Source: Cryptomeria japonica (taxonomy: Eukaryota; Streptophyta; Pinopsida; Cupressales; Cupressaceae). From it: 64,000 nt of DNA. A program made the translations under genes and the position numbers. This document shows, piece by piece, positions 1 to 10,601 of the stretch. The notes beneath the pieces are model-generated. The model saw nothing but the letters and a program-made list of their open reading frames with translations. It was not told the DNA's origin and did not search any database. The stretch covers positions 99,728,239-99,792,238 of the forward strand of contig NC_081413.1 in the NCBI RefSeq assembly GCF_030272615.1, in the 5' to 3' direction. Positions within the stretch are counted from its first letter, which is position 1; the number at the start of each line of letters is the position of its first letter.

Positions 1-1241
1 AGAAACTGGTTCTTCTTGCAACATTGCTGGTTTCTTTTTCCAAGTTTTGTTCATATCCATTTGAACGGTTTCAACATCAATTTTTCTGTCCGGAGTGACC
101 GGTATATCATCCGATATACTCTTTCTACTTCTGCAGAATCTTGCTGAATGGCCTGGTTTGTTGCAATGATAGCAAATCATTCTAGATGCTCTCCAAGGTC
201 CATTATTCATGTTTCCATTCTTCCTTCTGCATGTTGCTGCATGTGACCATGACCATGGCAAATCCAACAGTTTGCTTTCCATCCGGTTGCCAGTTGATAG
301 CCACTGCTACCTGACTGATGATTATAGGTATTAAATTGGTTGGGGTTCCGGTTCACAAAAGATTCCGGACCAACTCCTTGAGTCTTCAGAGGATATCTTC
401 CAGTGTTGTTCATAACAGACCTGCATTCAGATGCTCTATGCCCAAACTTGTTGCATGCATAACAGTTACCATTGAATTTATAGGATCTAGGCTTATCATT
501 TAGAAAATAAGGAAAATTATTGTAAGCCTTATTTCTACATACATTAGCAGTGTGTCCTTCTTTAAGACAGTTAAAGCATACAGGTTTGAACTTTTGTTTA
601 CCTTTATCTTTGAATGCCGGTTGCTTCTTTGATGCTTCAGCATTTGCACCAGACGTCTCACCTACCTCATGACCAGAGTAACCCAATCCATCAGTATTCT
701 TGACAGGTTTGGTCGATTTAAGCTTTTGCTCTAGCTTAACAGTACTCTTGTTGAACTTAGCAAGTATTTCCTTTGACTTAGAGAGTACTTTGGAAATAGC
801 AGTATTTGTCTCCATCAAGTTTGCATTCTTAGAGATGGCTATGTTCAGTTCACTTTGTACTTCTTCTTTTTCCATTCTTCTCTCATGCAGGTGAGCAGTA
901 AGTGCACTGATCTCTTGCTTCAACTTGGAGATCTCATGATCTTTGTCCTTAACTAGATCTTCAGTTTTCCTCCGGTTCTCAAGCTCTTGACACATTCAGA
1001 TAGTCAGTCCTTCCAACTACTTGCTTAGGCTGGAATTTGATTCATTCAACTTTTCTACTTCTTGAATTAGGGCTTCCATATTCGCTTCATTAGAAGAACT
1101 ATTTTCAGATAGCTCCATCAGTTTTTCAGCACGTTCTCTCCTTTTTGCCTGAGAGGCCTTATATTTTAGCATGAGTTCGTCATAGGCTTGCTTAGACTGA
1201 GTGAGCCGATGAGTAAGTTCCCTCACAGTGTATTCCCCCAT
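1..1241 (-). pseudogene. Copia (SIRE-like) gag remnant: coiled coil plus four CCHC zinc knuckles
   Basis: Minus-strand Gag-like frame starting at an ATG at 1241, about 50 bp inside the primer-binding site and continuing past the left edge. The first ~190 residues are charged and heptad-like (coiled coil). Zinc knuckles follow: CFNCLKEGHTANVC, CYACNKFGHRASEC, a third starting CWIC, and CYHCNKPGHSARFC near 150-190. Two in-frame stops (1017-1019 and about 996-998) and a one-base frameshift near 245 break it; the third and fourth knuckles are only readable after changing frame. Gag binds and packages element RNA; knuckles bind nucleic acid. Unlike usual copia Gag there is no capsid (UBN2) domain before the coiled coil, so this looks like a deletion derivative. 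Protease and pol, if present, lie outside the window. Confidence 0.8.
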
Positions 1242-1279
1242 ATCTCTTTCCAAGTGGTTAAACTTATAGAAAGATTGGC

Positions 1280-1290
1280 TCTGATACCAA
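1280..1290 (-). promoter_or_regulatory. Primer-binding site of the left copia element
   Basis: On the minus strand the bases just inside the LTR read TTGGTATCAGAG, matching the initiator-methionine tRNA 3' end used by most plant LTR retrotransposons. It fixes the LTR boundary at 1292 and the orientation as minus. Confidence 0.85.
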
Positions 1291-1291
1291 T

Positions 1292-2457
1292 TGATGAATA
1301 CTAAGAGGGGGGGGGGGTGAATTAGTATACCGAAAAACACTGTATTTAAACACTTAAATAGTGTAGTGATAAACGGGTAGAACAATTTAGCAGACAAACC
1401 GGTTAACACACATGCAAACCAAAATGCAAATAAGACATTCACCCACAGGAGCAATAACACCATAACACAAGATATTTGACGTGGAAACCCAAATGGGAAA
1501 AAACCACGGTGAGATGAAAGTCACAAGTAACTATCTGTAGAATAGGAACCAGACCGGTTAAGGTCAGACCGGTTAAGGTCATGCAATGTTCTTTACCAGA
1601 ACAGATCCTGTTAGGAATCTCAATCTCTGTTAGGAGATAAGTCTGGTTAAGGACTACCTTGCTAGAGGATTTTAGATCCACAGATGTGAACCACCTTGTT
1701 AAGGATTTACAAAAGGCTTTTGGGCCTACCTGGTTAAGGGCTTCAGACTTGTCGAAGGTGTGGGTAATCAACAAGTGAATGATCTAGTAAATAGCACAGA
1801 TTGCTTGGTTAGATCCTTGATAACTCGTTCCTAATGCATTCCAACATTACTTCAGTCTTCAACACATTCACTCTCTGCCTCTTCTCGCAGACCTCAACTT
1901 CTCTTCTGTATTTACCCTGACAAAAACTCATCAACCACCTTAAACCCTAGCAACAATCTAAAACCCTAGACATGATGTCCTTATAAAGGAATCGGATTTC
2001 ATGTCGGTCCAATAGGTTTACAATCCAATTTCCTAGGTTCAATGAATCTAGACATACTTGGTAACACGACACAAAAAGCACCGCCAGAGTGTTGGCACCG
2101 TCAAACAATCGGTGGATGGTAACTCATCACAAAATGCCGGTTGGTAACTCATCACAAAGTATTACCGGTTCATACAAAATACCGGTTGCCGGTTTGACAA
2201 AAATGAAGACTGGGAAATATGTGTTTTGCTGCTTTGATCCCTCGTACCGCTTGAGATCCACGAACCGCTTGGGGTCAACATACCGCTTGAGACCGGTAAA
2301 CACATTTTGCAAAACACCGATAGTCTAAAGACTATAATACATCGTACCGGTTGGAACAAATTCCGGTTGAGCTTTAACTCATACATATAAGAATGATCTC
2401 AATGCAAGTGTGTGTCCATCAATGACAATCACAACATAATCATCAAAAATGCCAACA
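1292..2457 (-). repeat. 5' LTR of SIRE-like copia element (1166 bp)
   Basis: On the minus strand it starts TGTTGGCATTTTTGATGATT (right end, 2457) and ends in TCA at 1292, next to the primer-binding site. A poly-C/poly-G run at 1308-1317 lies near the inner end, as is common for SIRE LTRs. A TATA-like CTTTATAAGG sits near 1982-1990 on the minus strand. The LTR is rich in the heptamer ACCGGTT, alone or in tandem (near 1402, 1553, 1567, 2165, 2182, 2345). Immediately right of 2457 the gypsy-1 gag sequence continues, so the copia element inserted into that gag. The partner LTR and TSD lie left of the window. Confidence 0.85.
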
Positions 2458-3250
2458 GACTAACCCATGATACCACCACTTGTGAGCAGCTCCATCCAAA
2501 TGCAAAGTGGCAAACTTGATTGCATCTTCCTTCGGCATTGGTCTCAAGGACAAATAAATGTCCAACTTCTGAACCCACAGTTTACTTACCACTCCTGTCA
2601 AAGTGGGCTAGAGACACCTTTCCAAGGGCTTGCTGATAATCTCTTGGAGCATAAGGACGGCTATCATATCTTCCACCTCTCTTCTTCTTTTGGTTCATGA
2701 ACTGATTCAAGGTGAGGATATCCCAGATCTTAATAGGAAGAGAAGCATACTCCACGTAACTATTCCTCACTTCATCAACTGTAAGTATCTCAATTTCAGC
2801 TTGTGGTGCTTCCTTGGGTATGAAGACAGGTTGCAAAGGCCTAGAGACTGACCCTCCAAGAATTCCGTCATTAGGACCTCCTTTGTTACTCCCTTGGTTG
2901 CTTCTGTTTCCTCTAGGAGGGTTAGAAGTGCTAGCTTCATGGCCATTAGTGGGTTGGTTAGGAGTCCCACCAACATTTGATTAAGCTTGGCCAAAAAATG
3001 TGACATCATATCCACACTGGCATCAAACTTTCTTTCTTCTCTAGCATCAAGGGTCTCATTTGTTCTGTCGTTCTCTCTACCATACTGTCAACTAGTATTT
3101 CTCTGTTTCTAAGTACCTCTAAAAAAGTCTCTTCAACCGGTACTACTGGAATCTAATACTATTGTCTCTTGTACTCTCTATTGTAGTAAAGGACTTCTCT
3201 GTCAATCATGGGGAACTTTGATCAATTGAATGCATAGGCTGGCAGGAAAA
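2458..3250 (-). pseudogene. Gypsy-1 gag remnant
   Basis: Two frames (2582-2836 and 2767-3015) give a protein close to the gag of gypsy-2 at 32424-33059: shared blocks include MDMMS-LLAKLNQ, LQPVF-PKE, EIRNSY-EYASLP, DILTL-QFMNQK and APRD-QQALG-V-LAHFD. The frame is broken by indels and the 3' part is cut off at 2458 by the copia LTR. Retrotransposon Gag forms the particle shell; this copy is dead. It reads away from the primer-binding site at 3254, as expected. Confidence 0.85.
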
Positions 3251-3253
3251 CTA

Positions 3254-3265
3254 GCTCTGATACCA
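3254..3265 (-). promoter_or_regulatory. Gypsy-1 primer-binding site
   Basis: Minus-strand TGGTATCAGAGC, complementary to initiator-methionine tRNA, one base inside the LTR that begins at 3267. The same motif and spacing occur in gypsy-2 at about 33241-33252. Confidence 0.88.
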
Positions 3266-3511
3266 TTGAAATATCCCCAGTTTTTGTTTTCAATTTTTGT
3301 AGTTTTAAAACATCACAAACACCCGTTAAGGTTAAGGAATATAAAATCAATACTGCTGAAAGAGAACCCTTCCACTTTTTGATCACCAAGAACCCAATGT
3401 GGGAAGGTGAGAGCATACAGTGAATAGGGGATCATTAGCTCCAATAATCAACTGAAAATTACAATGTCGGGCGGCAAGCTGGCCCCTTCCGCTTGTCCAA
3501 CGGGCAAGAAC

Positions 3512-4714
3512 TGTTGGCCATTTGGTGGAATTGATTATGTGTTGCATTGATGTTTTGTCATTGCTGCCAACATTAGCTGTTTGGATGCTTTACCGACACC
3601 CTTCTGGTCCCGGTAGGTCGAGTGGTTTCTAGTTAACTTGGATCTGGCATGATCTGATAGGCTCCGGTATAGTTTGGTGATGGAATTGGCTTGTTCATGA
3701 TACTCATACTCATATTTGGTTAGTTGGTTTTGGTCTGGTGATCGGATGCTATCCTACTTGCCTAGAAGCTTGGTTTTTGGTTCCGGCAAGGGTTTCACTG
3801 GCAGAGCTTTTGGTGGAGATCTTTGATAAATTGCATAAGTGGTGTTGGTGCAGCTTCTGGTGGAGTTTCTAGATGCTGTTGGTGATCATGTTCGAGACTT
3901 GGCGAATGGAGATCATTGCTGTAGCGTGTGGACCTATACTGGGTCTCAGTTGATTGAGGTTATGGACTGACATTGATGTAACGTGTGGATTGGACCTATC
4001 GATGTATTTCCGGGATGTCTTATGTGTTGGATATTATTTGTTTGGTCTCAGGCCGACATGGTTTGTAATTATGTAATTGGTTTATTGTCTGGTGGCTGAC
4101 CTAATTATTTATGGTCGAGGGTTTGTATATATAGATGTAAGATCTCATTGTAGATCATCATGGTTATTGTTAGAGGTCATGGTCAAGGAATGTAATAGGC
4201 AAATAATGTAATATCATTCAGGTAGAGGAGTTGGTCTATCATTGGAGATCGAATTGGGTTAATGTAAGAGGATTTAGTCCTCCGATATTGAGCTTAAATC
4301 GAAACTGTACTCAGGCATAGAAGATGCTATCTTTTGCAGTTCAACACTTCTCCGGATTGTAGTCAGTGAAGCTCCTTTTGTGATGAGCAGTGCACTCTAG
4401 GCTGTTGGCCTTCCTGCAAGTGCAGAGCTCTCAATTGTAATTCACATACTTACTGCAGAAGTATTATCTAATTGTGGGTAGGCTTCCCACCGTGGTTTTT
4501 CCCTTTACCGGGTTTTCCACGTATAAATCTTGGTGTCATATGGATGGTATTTATTCTGTGATTATTGTTTATGCTTAATTGGTTTATCTGCTATTCTGGT
4601 TTTAATGTTGTGGGTTCCAGTATTAAAGTTTAAATTGCTAATGGTTCCGGTAATCTGTGACAATTGATTCACCCCCCCTCTCAGTTGTCTTCTGGTTATT
4701 TGAACTGTCTAACA
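3512..4714 (+). mobile_element. Solo LTR, copia type, 1203 bp, TSD AGAAC
   Basis: Starts TGTTGGCC, ends TCTAACA, and is flanked by AGAAC at 3507-3511 and 4715-4719. The surrounding sequence resumes the gypsy-1 LTR on both sides. A TATATATAG box near 4126 and a GATTCACCCCCCCTCTCAGT-type terminal region (4667 onward) indicate plus orientation and a copia (SIRE-like) family. With no internal region, it is a product of LTR-LTR recombination. It codes for nothing. Confidence 0.9.
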
Positions 4715-4827
4715 AGAACAACTAATAGAGAATCACTCAACCACCTTTCAGTGGGAGGACGATTATTAAAACTAGGAAATAGATCACTCAACCACTTATG
4801 CAACGAAAGGACTGAAATACAATGAGA

Positions 4828-7800
4828 TGTAACATGCTGAAAATTTTGAAAGAAATTTAAATTCAAATAATCTAACCGTTGCAAAAGAATAGCCGTTAAC
4901 ATAAGCATAGCAAGATGGATATATATATATTTAATTTAAAATTCAAAACAGGAACATGAATAATGATAACTGAAGATTAAGTACATTGAACTAAAAAATA
5001 AGCATACATGCAATACTAAGAACTAATTAACTTGCATGAAATGAAAGAGAGATAGGGTTTAGAGAGTACTTTTCAACTGATGCTAAATTTTGAACTTCAA
5101 CTCGGTCATGATACTGGTGGGGAGGGAAAGTATCATTACAGCGCTTTTCCGCCCAACCACGAACTATCTAGTCCCTCGTGCCATATCCTTCTGGACTGGC
5201 CCGACCCTTCGCAGGAAGGTAAAGGAATACGAGAACTCAATGCCATCAGAGACTTGGTGTTAGGACCTACACACTTAGTCGGTCATACACTAAGGGTAAC
5301 TCCTTACTAGTATGACGCTCTGACTAAGGTTGTATCTGGTGCTAAAGATCAGACTAGTGCATGCATTACGCAACACCACCTTGGCCAAGGTTTTACACTG
5401 TAAGCACGAGTCTTCGCGTTGTCAATGATCTCACCCTTTTCGGCAAAAGTCTGGGTTGAGGAGTTTAGCTGAACTCAAAAGGAATTCTAAGGACCATCTT
5501 GGGTTTAGCGTTCAATAGTTATAGTAAAGGTATTTCAAGTGTTAACAACCATTTCTTCCTCGCACAACTACTATGTTTTCAATAGGTTTCGACTGAACCT
5601 GGTACAAGTCTACATCGCTATACTGGAACATGTCTACCCGTGCATGCTAAGATATGCGTACACGGACATGTGAGTACAATTACCCTTGCATATACGTCAA
5701 ATATTACCAGTTATAACTTCACTGGTACATACTTGTCGGTATATGCCCAAGTACTTGTACAATTGTACTTATGTGTACGTGTACTCGCCCTTCACATGCA
5801 CAGTGAGTAATCACGATGTCTAAGGTTTACAACTTATTTTTATTTAAGATAGACTTCACAATAGCCTTAACCTTTGTATCACAAATACATAAATTCATGA
5901 AGGCAGAGATTCTGAGGATAAGATTTATTTCAGTCTATAGTTCAACTGAGGAACACATGTAAATCTAACACATAGACCTGCAATTGACTATACACAATTA
6001 TATGTCATTTAGAGATATATGTACTCGCGTAAAGGTGTATAATATATTTATAACATAGACCTGCTGATTATAAACTTTGTGGTTTTCTGGTTTAAGTTTG
6101 TCCAAATGGAGCCTTCTTGCACCTCCATATTGATTATGTTCTTATGATTTTCAGATTTTAGTTAGCTGAATGGTGTGAGTAAATATAATTTCCAGGCCTG
6201 CACATCATTACTCAGATATAACTAGATTTATATATATAAATACACACCTAATAGTGTATTTATAGATATAATTACATTTATATATTCATTCATTAAAGTA
6301 AACCTTAATCATACTGGTCTGATAATAGTGTGACCTTGCTGTCTACTCTGGTTATGAAAACTATTTAAAATAGAACAATGTTATTGAGGAATTTGGGCAT
6401 GTGTTGGGTTTACCCATTATAATTCCAGGTTTATAACATCGGAAGGAATAAAAACACCTTGTTGGTTTAATTCCATACAGCCTTTCAACACTAAGATAAT
6501 TTTCCTGACCTTTCATAACTTAAATTTTCCAAAGTTACATCTATACACATAAATATATATATATATATTTATATATACACACACACATACCCATGTATAC
6601 ATATATATATTTATGAGCATACATATAAATTTCCCACAACTGTGTAGGTATGAGAACCAGTTCATAATTTCATAACTATTCTAATTTTACCAAAAACAGT
6701 AAGTAAATCTGGTTTAATACAGAAATAAGCAGATATATTACGTATTTTGTCATTTAAAGAATGCATAAGGGTTTTCCCTTCTCCATTCTAGAATACTTTT
6801 CAACATTCACACCACTAAATGAAAATATTTCAGAATTTTCAAGACATAAGGAAGAATACACTGCATTTTGTTCTTTTCCTCTATTTTTCTAGAAACTTGA
6901 ATGAGAAATGGAAGAAGAATTATCAAACTCGTAGGGTAGCCAGACTACAAGACCTGAGAAGTGTAGAACCTTGTCAGAGAATGCACTCCAACACCCTTCT
7001 CAACAAAACCCTCTATATTTCGTAATGGCTGAGCTGGACAATAACAAAATAGCAGAGCAAAACCCTCTTTCCTGCCGTCAAGGAGAAGATGAATGCCTTT
7101 AATCCCCCTTCCTTTGTTTATGTATCCACCCTAAAACATATTACTGCTTGCCACACCCTAATACCAGGCGGAATTCAAAACCTGCCTCATGATTCCCATG
7201 ACTGCAGCCCTTATGTACTCAACAATTTTTATTGGCTTCTTCACCAAGCTTTTTCCGTGAAAAATATCTCTTTTTCTCTTGTTATGAAGTTTTTGCAATA
7301 ACTATTCAACCCCTCTTTTCCCCAAAAGGCTCGATAAAAGATATATTATGATGTGCGATTTTTAAAAGAGATTTTTACTTTTGCAATACTCTTTTCTTAA
7401 GTAATCCTCCTAATAGCTTGATATAGCATAATAATTTACTCATAGAATGAGTAAACATGCCATAGCTTAGAGTACTATAAATTAAAATGCTTTTACTTAA
7501 AACTTATTTATTTTTTTATTTTTATTTTTAGTATTAAGGAATTAATTGACGTAAATCAATTGGCAACTTTAGAAGGATAAATTTATGTCTCCCCCTCACA
7601 TAATCTTCACTTTAATAAAGATGCCAAATAAAGTTGACACAAGATAATTTGTTTAATTAAAAAGAAACGTTGTCATATAATTATAAATTTATTTAAACTA
7701 TAATTATATATTTATTTATATTTATATATGTGGCCTATACTCCCTACGAATACCTGACTGCGGTAGTACGTATACAACCATGTATACGTACTCACGTACC

Positions 7801-8454
7801 CGGGTACTCGTATAGGATATATATGTAACATATATATACCTATATATAAATATATATAATTATTGGATAAAAGAACATTGATCCAACCACTTGATTAATA
7901 ATTAATAAAACAATTAATTAATATTAATAATTAATAATTGCTGCGAGAAGTGACAACCCTAATTTCTCTATATTGACCTACCCAGTTATCTAGCACACTG
8001 GCTAGCAAGGTCTAACAAAATCAACCTAGGTTTACCTGGCTTAGGCTAGGGTTTCCAAACGGCATTGAGTTCTTCCTTCCTTCCACCTCTCGACCTGATG
8101 ATACATTCCCTCCTTTCGTGGAGGACGACAATCTCTTGCACACACTTGGCCCAGGTAAATCGGTTAGATCCAATCTTGTCTAGTTCTGACAAATAATAAA
8201 TCCTGATAAATGTGAAACATGATATCATATTGTTAACTGTTCATCTATTTACTATATCAAAGTACATCAAATTAGCATCTAAAACATAATTATCATTGTT
8301 CACATTTGCATAATCATGTGAACAAATCCATCATTTAAAGCATAAAACTAGGCACATTATACATCATACGAGTATATCAAAATGCACTAGGGTTAACATG
8401 TATCAGGACGTAAATATTGCACAAAATCAAGTAGGGCACAAGTGGGATGTAACA
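4828..8454 (-). mobile_element. Solo LTR of 3627 bp, TSD TGAGA
   Basis: Starts TGTAACA, ends TGTAACA on the plus strand (so TGT...ACA termini) and is flanked by TGAGA at 4823-4827 and 8455-8459. The gypsy-1 LTR resumes on both sides. Bases 5055-5450 resemble 42690-43000 and 41740-42090, so it belongs to the same broad superfamily as LTR C2; minus orientation is inferred from that similarity. No gene is seen. It contains AT-rich and GTAC-rich tracts (5600-5810, 6540-6620, 7740-7860) and a perfect 11-bp inverted repeat at 7765-7792. Confidence 0.85.
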
Positions 8455-10435
8455 TGAGATAAGATAGGCAGCAAAGCCACCTTCTTCCACTTATTCAGTG
8501 GGTCTTGTGATACAATTAAAAATAAGATAGCTGTTAGTACTACTAATCAACTTTACATTACATGGCATGAATTTTCAGATTAAAGATATCAGTGTCCACT
8601 GCTGCAAAATGATTGTTTAATGCACTCCACAAGCTACAAAGACCAACTATCCCCAAAAACAACCTGACACTCCAAATTCCAAAATCTGATATACTTTTCC
8701 AGCAAGCTGCATAACACAGACCAACAACTTCAAACCTTACTAAAATGCACACAACTCTTCCAAAACTCAACGGAAAGACTCGAAACTGATTGCAAATGAT
8801 TTCTACGAAGTAAAAGACTAGACTAAGATTGACAAATAGAAGCAAACTCACTCAAAACATTTATGCACATATTTATAAGCAACTCCAATATGGTACGACT
8901 TGAGCATGAGGGAGATTTGCATTATAAAATTCATATCTCCAAATTAAACTCTGAAAAACCGGCATATAGAATCGCCTAAGGCCTAGGAAAATAAAGGGAG
9001 AATACCTAGAAGCCACAAAGATTCACCCATGGACTTATGATAAGAAAACCACTTCAGCTCTATCACTGACCAACAACTTGAAAACTCACAAAACACATCA
9101 GAAAACATCAAATGTTACTACATCAATGAACTCCATCTGTTCTTCAGTGTAAAGAACTGTCTCACAATCTCAACTAGTAGCTATCTTTCAAACAAGAAGC
9201 CAAGAACCAGCTAGGAGGTATGCATTTCTCGAAGCAATCACTCTGAATTTCGACAACACTTCCTTGCAAATAAACATGGATGAGAAAATGAGATCCCAAG
9301 GCCCTTATTTATAGCCTCACATCATACCAAATTCAAATTCAACTCCAACTCAAATGGCGCCCAAATTCAAATGACTTTCATTTCATCTCCTTGGCATTTG
9401 GCGTCCAACTCCTTTCCACCCCTAGTCGCCACTTTTGATAAACATTAGGCTTTATAAAATATCATTGATCTTGCCATAAAATTAAACTGCATTTTGGCGT
9501 CCCACTATGAAGGTAAAATATTTTGCCAAATAAACTTAGGATGAAAAAATTATATCTCTTCTTCAAGTCATCCAAATCTTAATAAAATAAATATAAACCT
9601 TAACCATTAAAATATACCTTCTTCAATTACTGGCAACTGCCAATATTGAGCTGAGGCCAAAGTACAAAACGACATTGCTAAAAATAGTCATTTGAGCTAG
9701 AACACAGGAACCTGCCCAAAATAATACTGCCAAAAATAGTACTTAGTACTAATAGCATACTGCTAAAAATAGTAAGTGTTTCCATAGTGATTTTTACTAC
9801 ATTTTGAGAAACCGTTGCAACTTACTAAAAATAGTAAGTCCGAAAAAGTCTTCAGATTCATTTGCATGTTATACCATCATGAAGCTCTCTAAAAACCCAG
9901 AAAAACCCAAAGAAATAAGTTGCCTTCGCTTCCATTTACTAAAAATAGTAAGTTTGCTAGTCTCCACTGCTTGCAATGCATGTACCATCATTACGAATCT
10001 TTCTGAAAACCCAGAAGGAATCCAAAACCAAAATTGACAAACTCCCACATGCAAGCCACCAAATATTCTAAAACATCCTCCCAGAGGTAGGAAACCCTAA
10101 TTTATGCTTTCGACTAGCCTAAGGGTCTCCGGAATAGGCTAACGGTCAACTGAGCTGATTATTGCTGAGAAGGGGATATTACAAACCTACCCTTTGGTCC
10201 AACTAACCACTGGTAAACTTGGAAACTAAATTACAAGGTGGACAAAGGTATAATCTAACCATAGAAATCATACTTAAGTCATTATTTAAGTCAGGGTGCA
10301 AGGTTTATTCATACTAAGACCTGGTTCAGAGTCCAGACAGAATCACAACGAGCTTCACACAAAGGCCGAGACTCTGAATTATAGAGTAGAGCCTTTCAAC
10401 ATGAATATACAAACTCTCTCTTACTTCCCTTATTA

Positions 10436-10451
10436 CGGTTTAGACAAGCTT
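10436..10451. repeat. LINE target-site duplication, left copy
   Basis: Reads CGGTTTAGACAAGCTT; the right copy at 16668-16683 reads CGGTTCAGACAAGCTT (one mismatch in 16). C2 has the undisturbed site at about 43305-43320. This is a typical length for L1 target-primed insertion. Confidence 0.93.
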
Positions 10452-10601
10452 TTTTTTTTGAATAAAAGGGTAAAAACTTAATTGAAAATCGGAAACAAGA
10501 ATTACAAAGAGACCCAGAGCCCCGAGGCCCCAAGAAAGAAACACCAAACCAACTCCATATCATCCAACTTCATAACCATCCATGTCCTCAGTAACAATCT
10601 T

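Larger units (their letters stand above)
3267..10183 (-). repeat. Gypsy-1 LTR, split by two nested solo LTRs
   Basis: The inner end reads TGAAATATCCCC and the outer end GGGGATATTACA. Segments 3267-3511, 4720-4827 and 8455-10183 align piece by piece with the gypsy-2 LTR (33254-36550), including the GCGGCAAGCC-type units, the CACTC-ACC-ATTTCAGCGGGAGGAC hairpin units and the ACTTACTAAAAATAGTAAGT palindromes. Removing the two insertions and their TSDs leaves about 2.08 kb. The outer end abuts LTR C1 at 10184 (AACCT would be the TSD; the other copy is outside the window). Short open frames here are chance. Confidence 0.85.
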
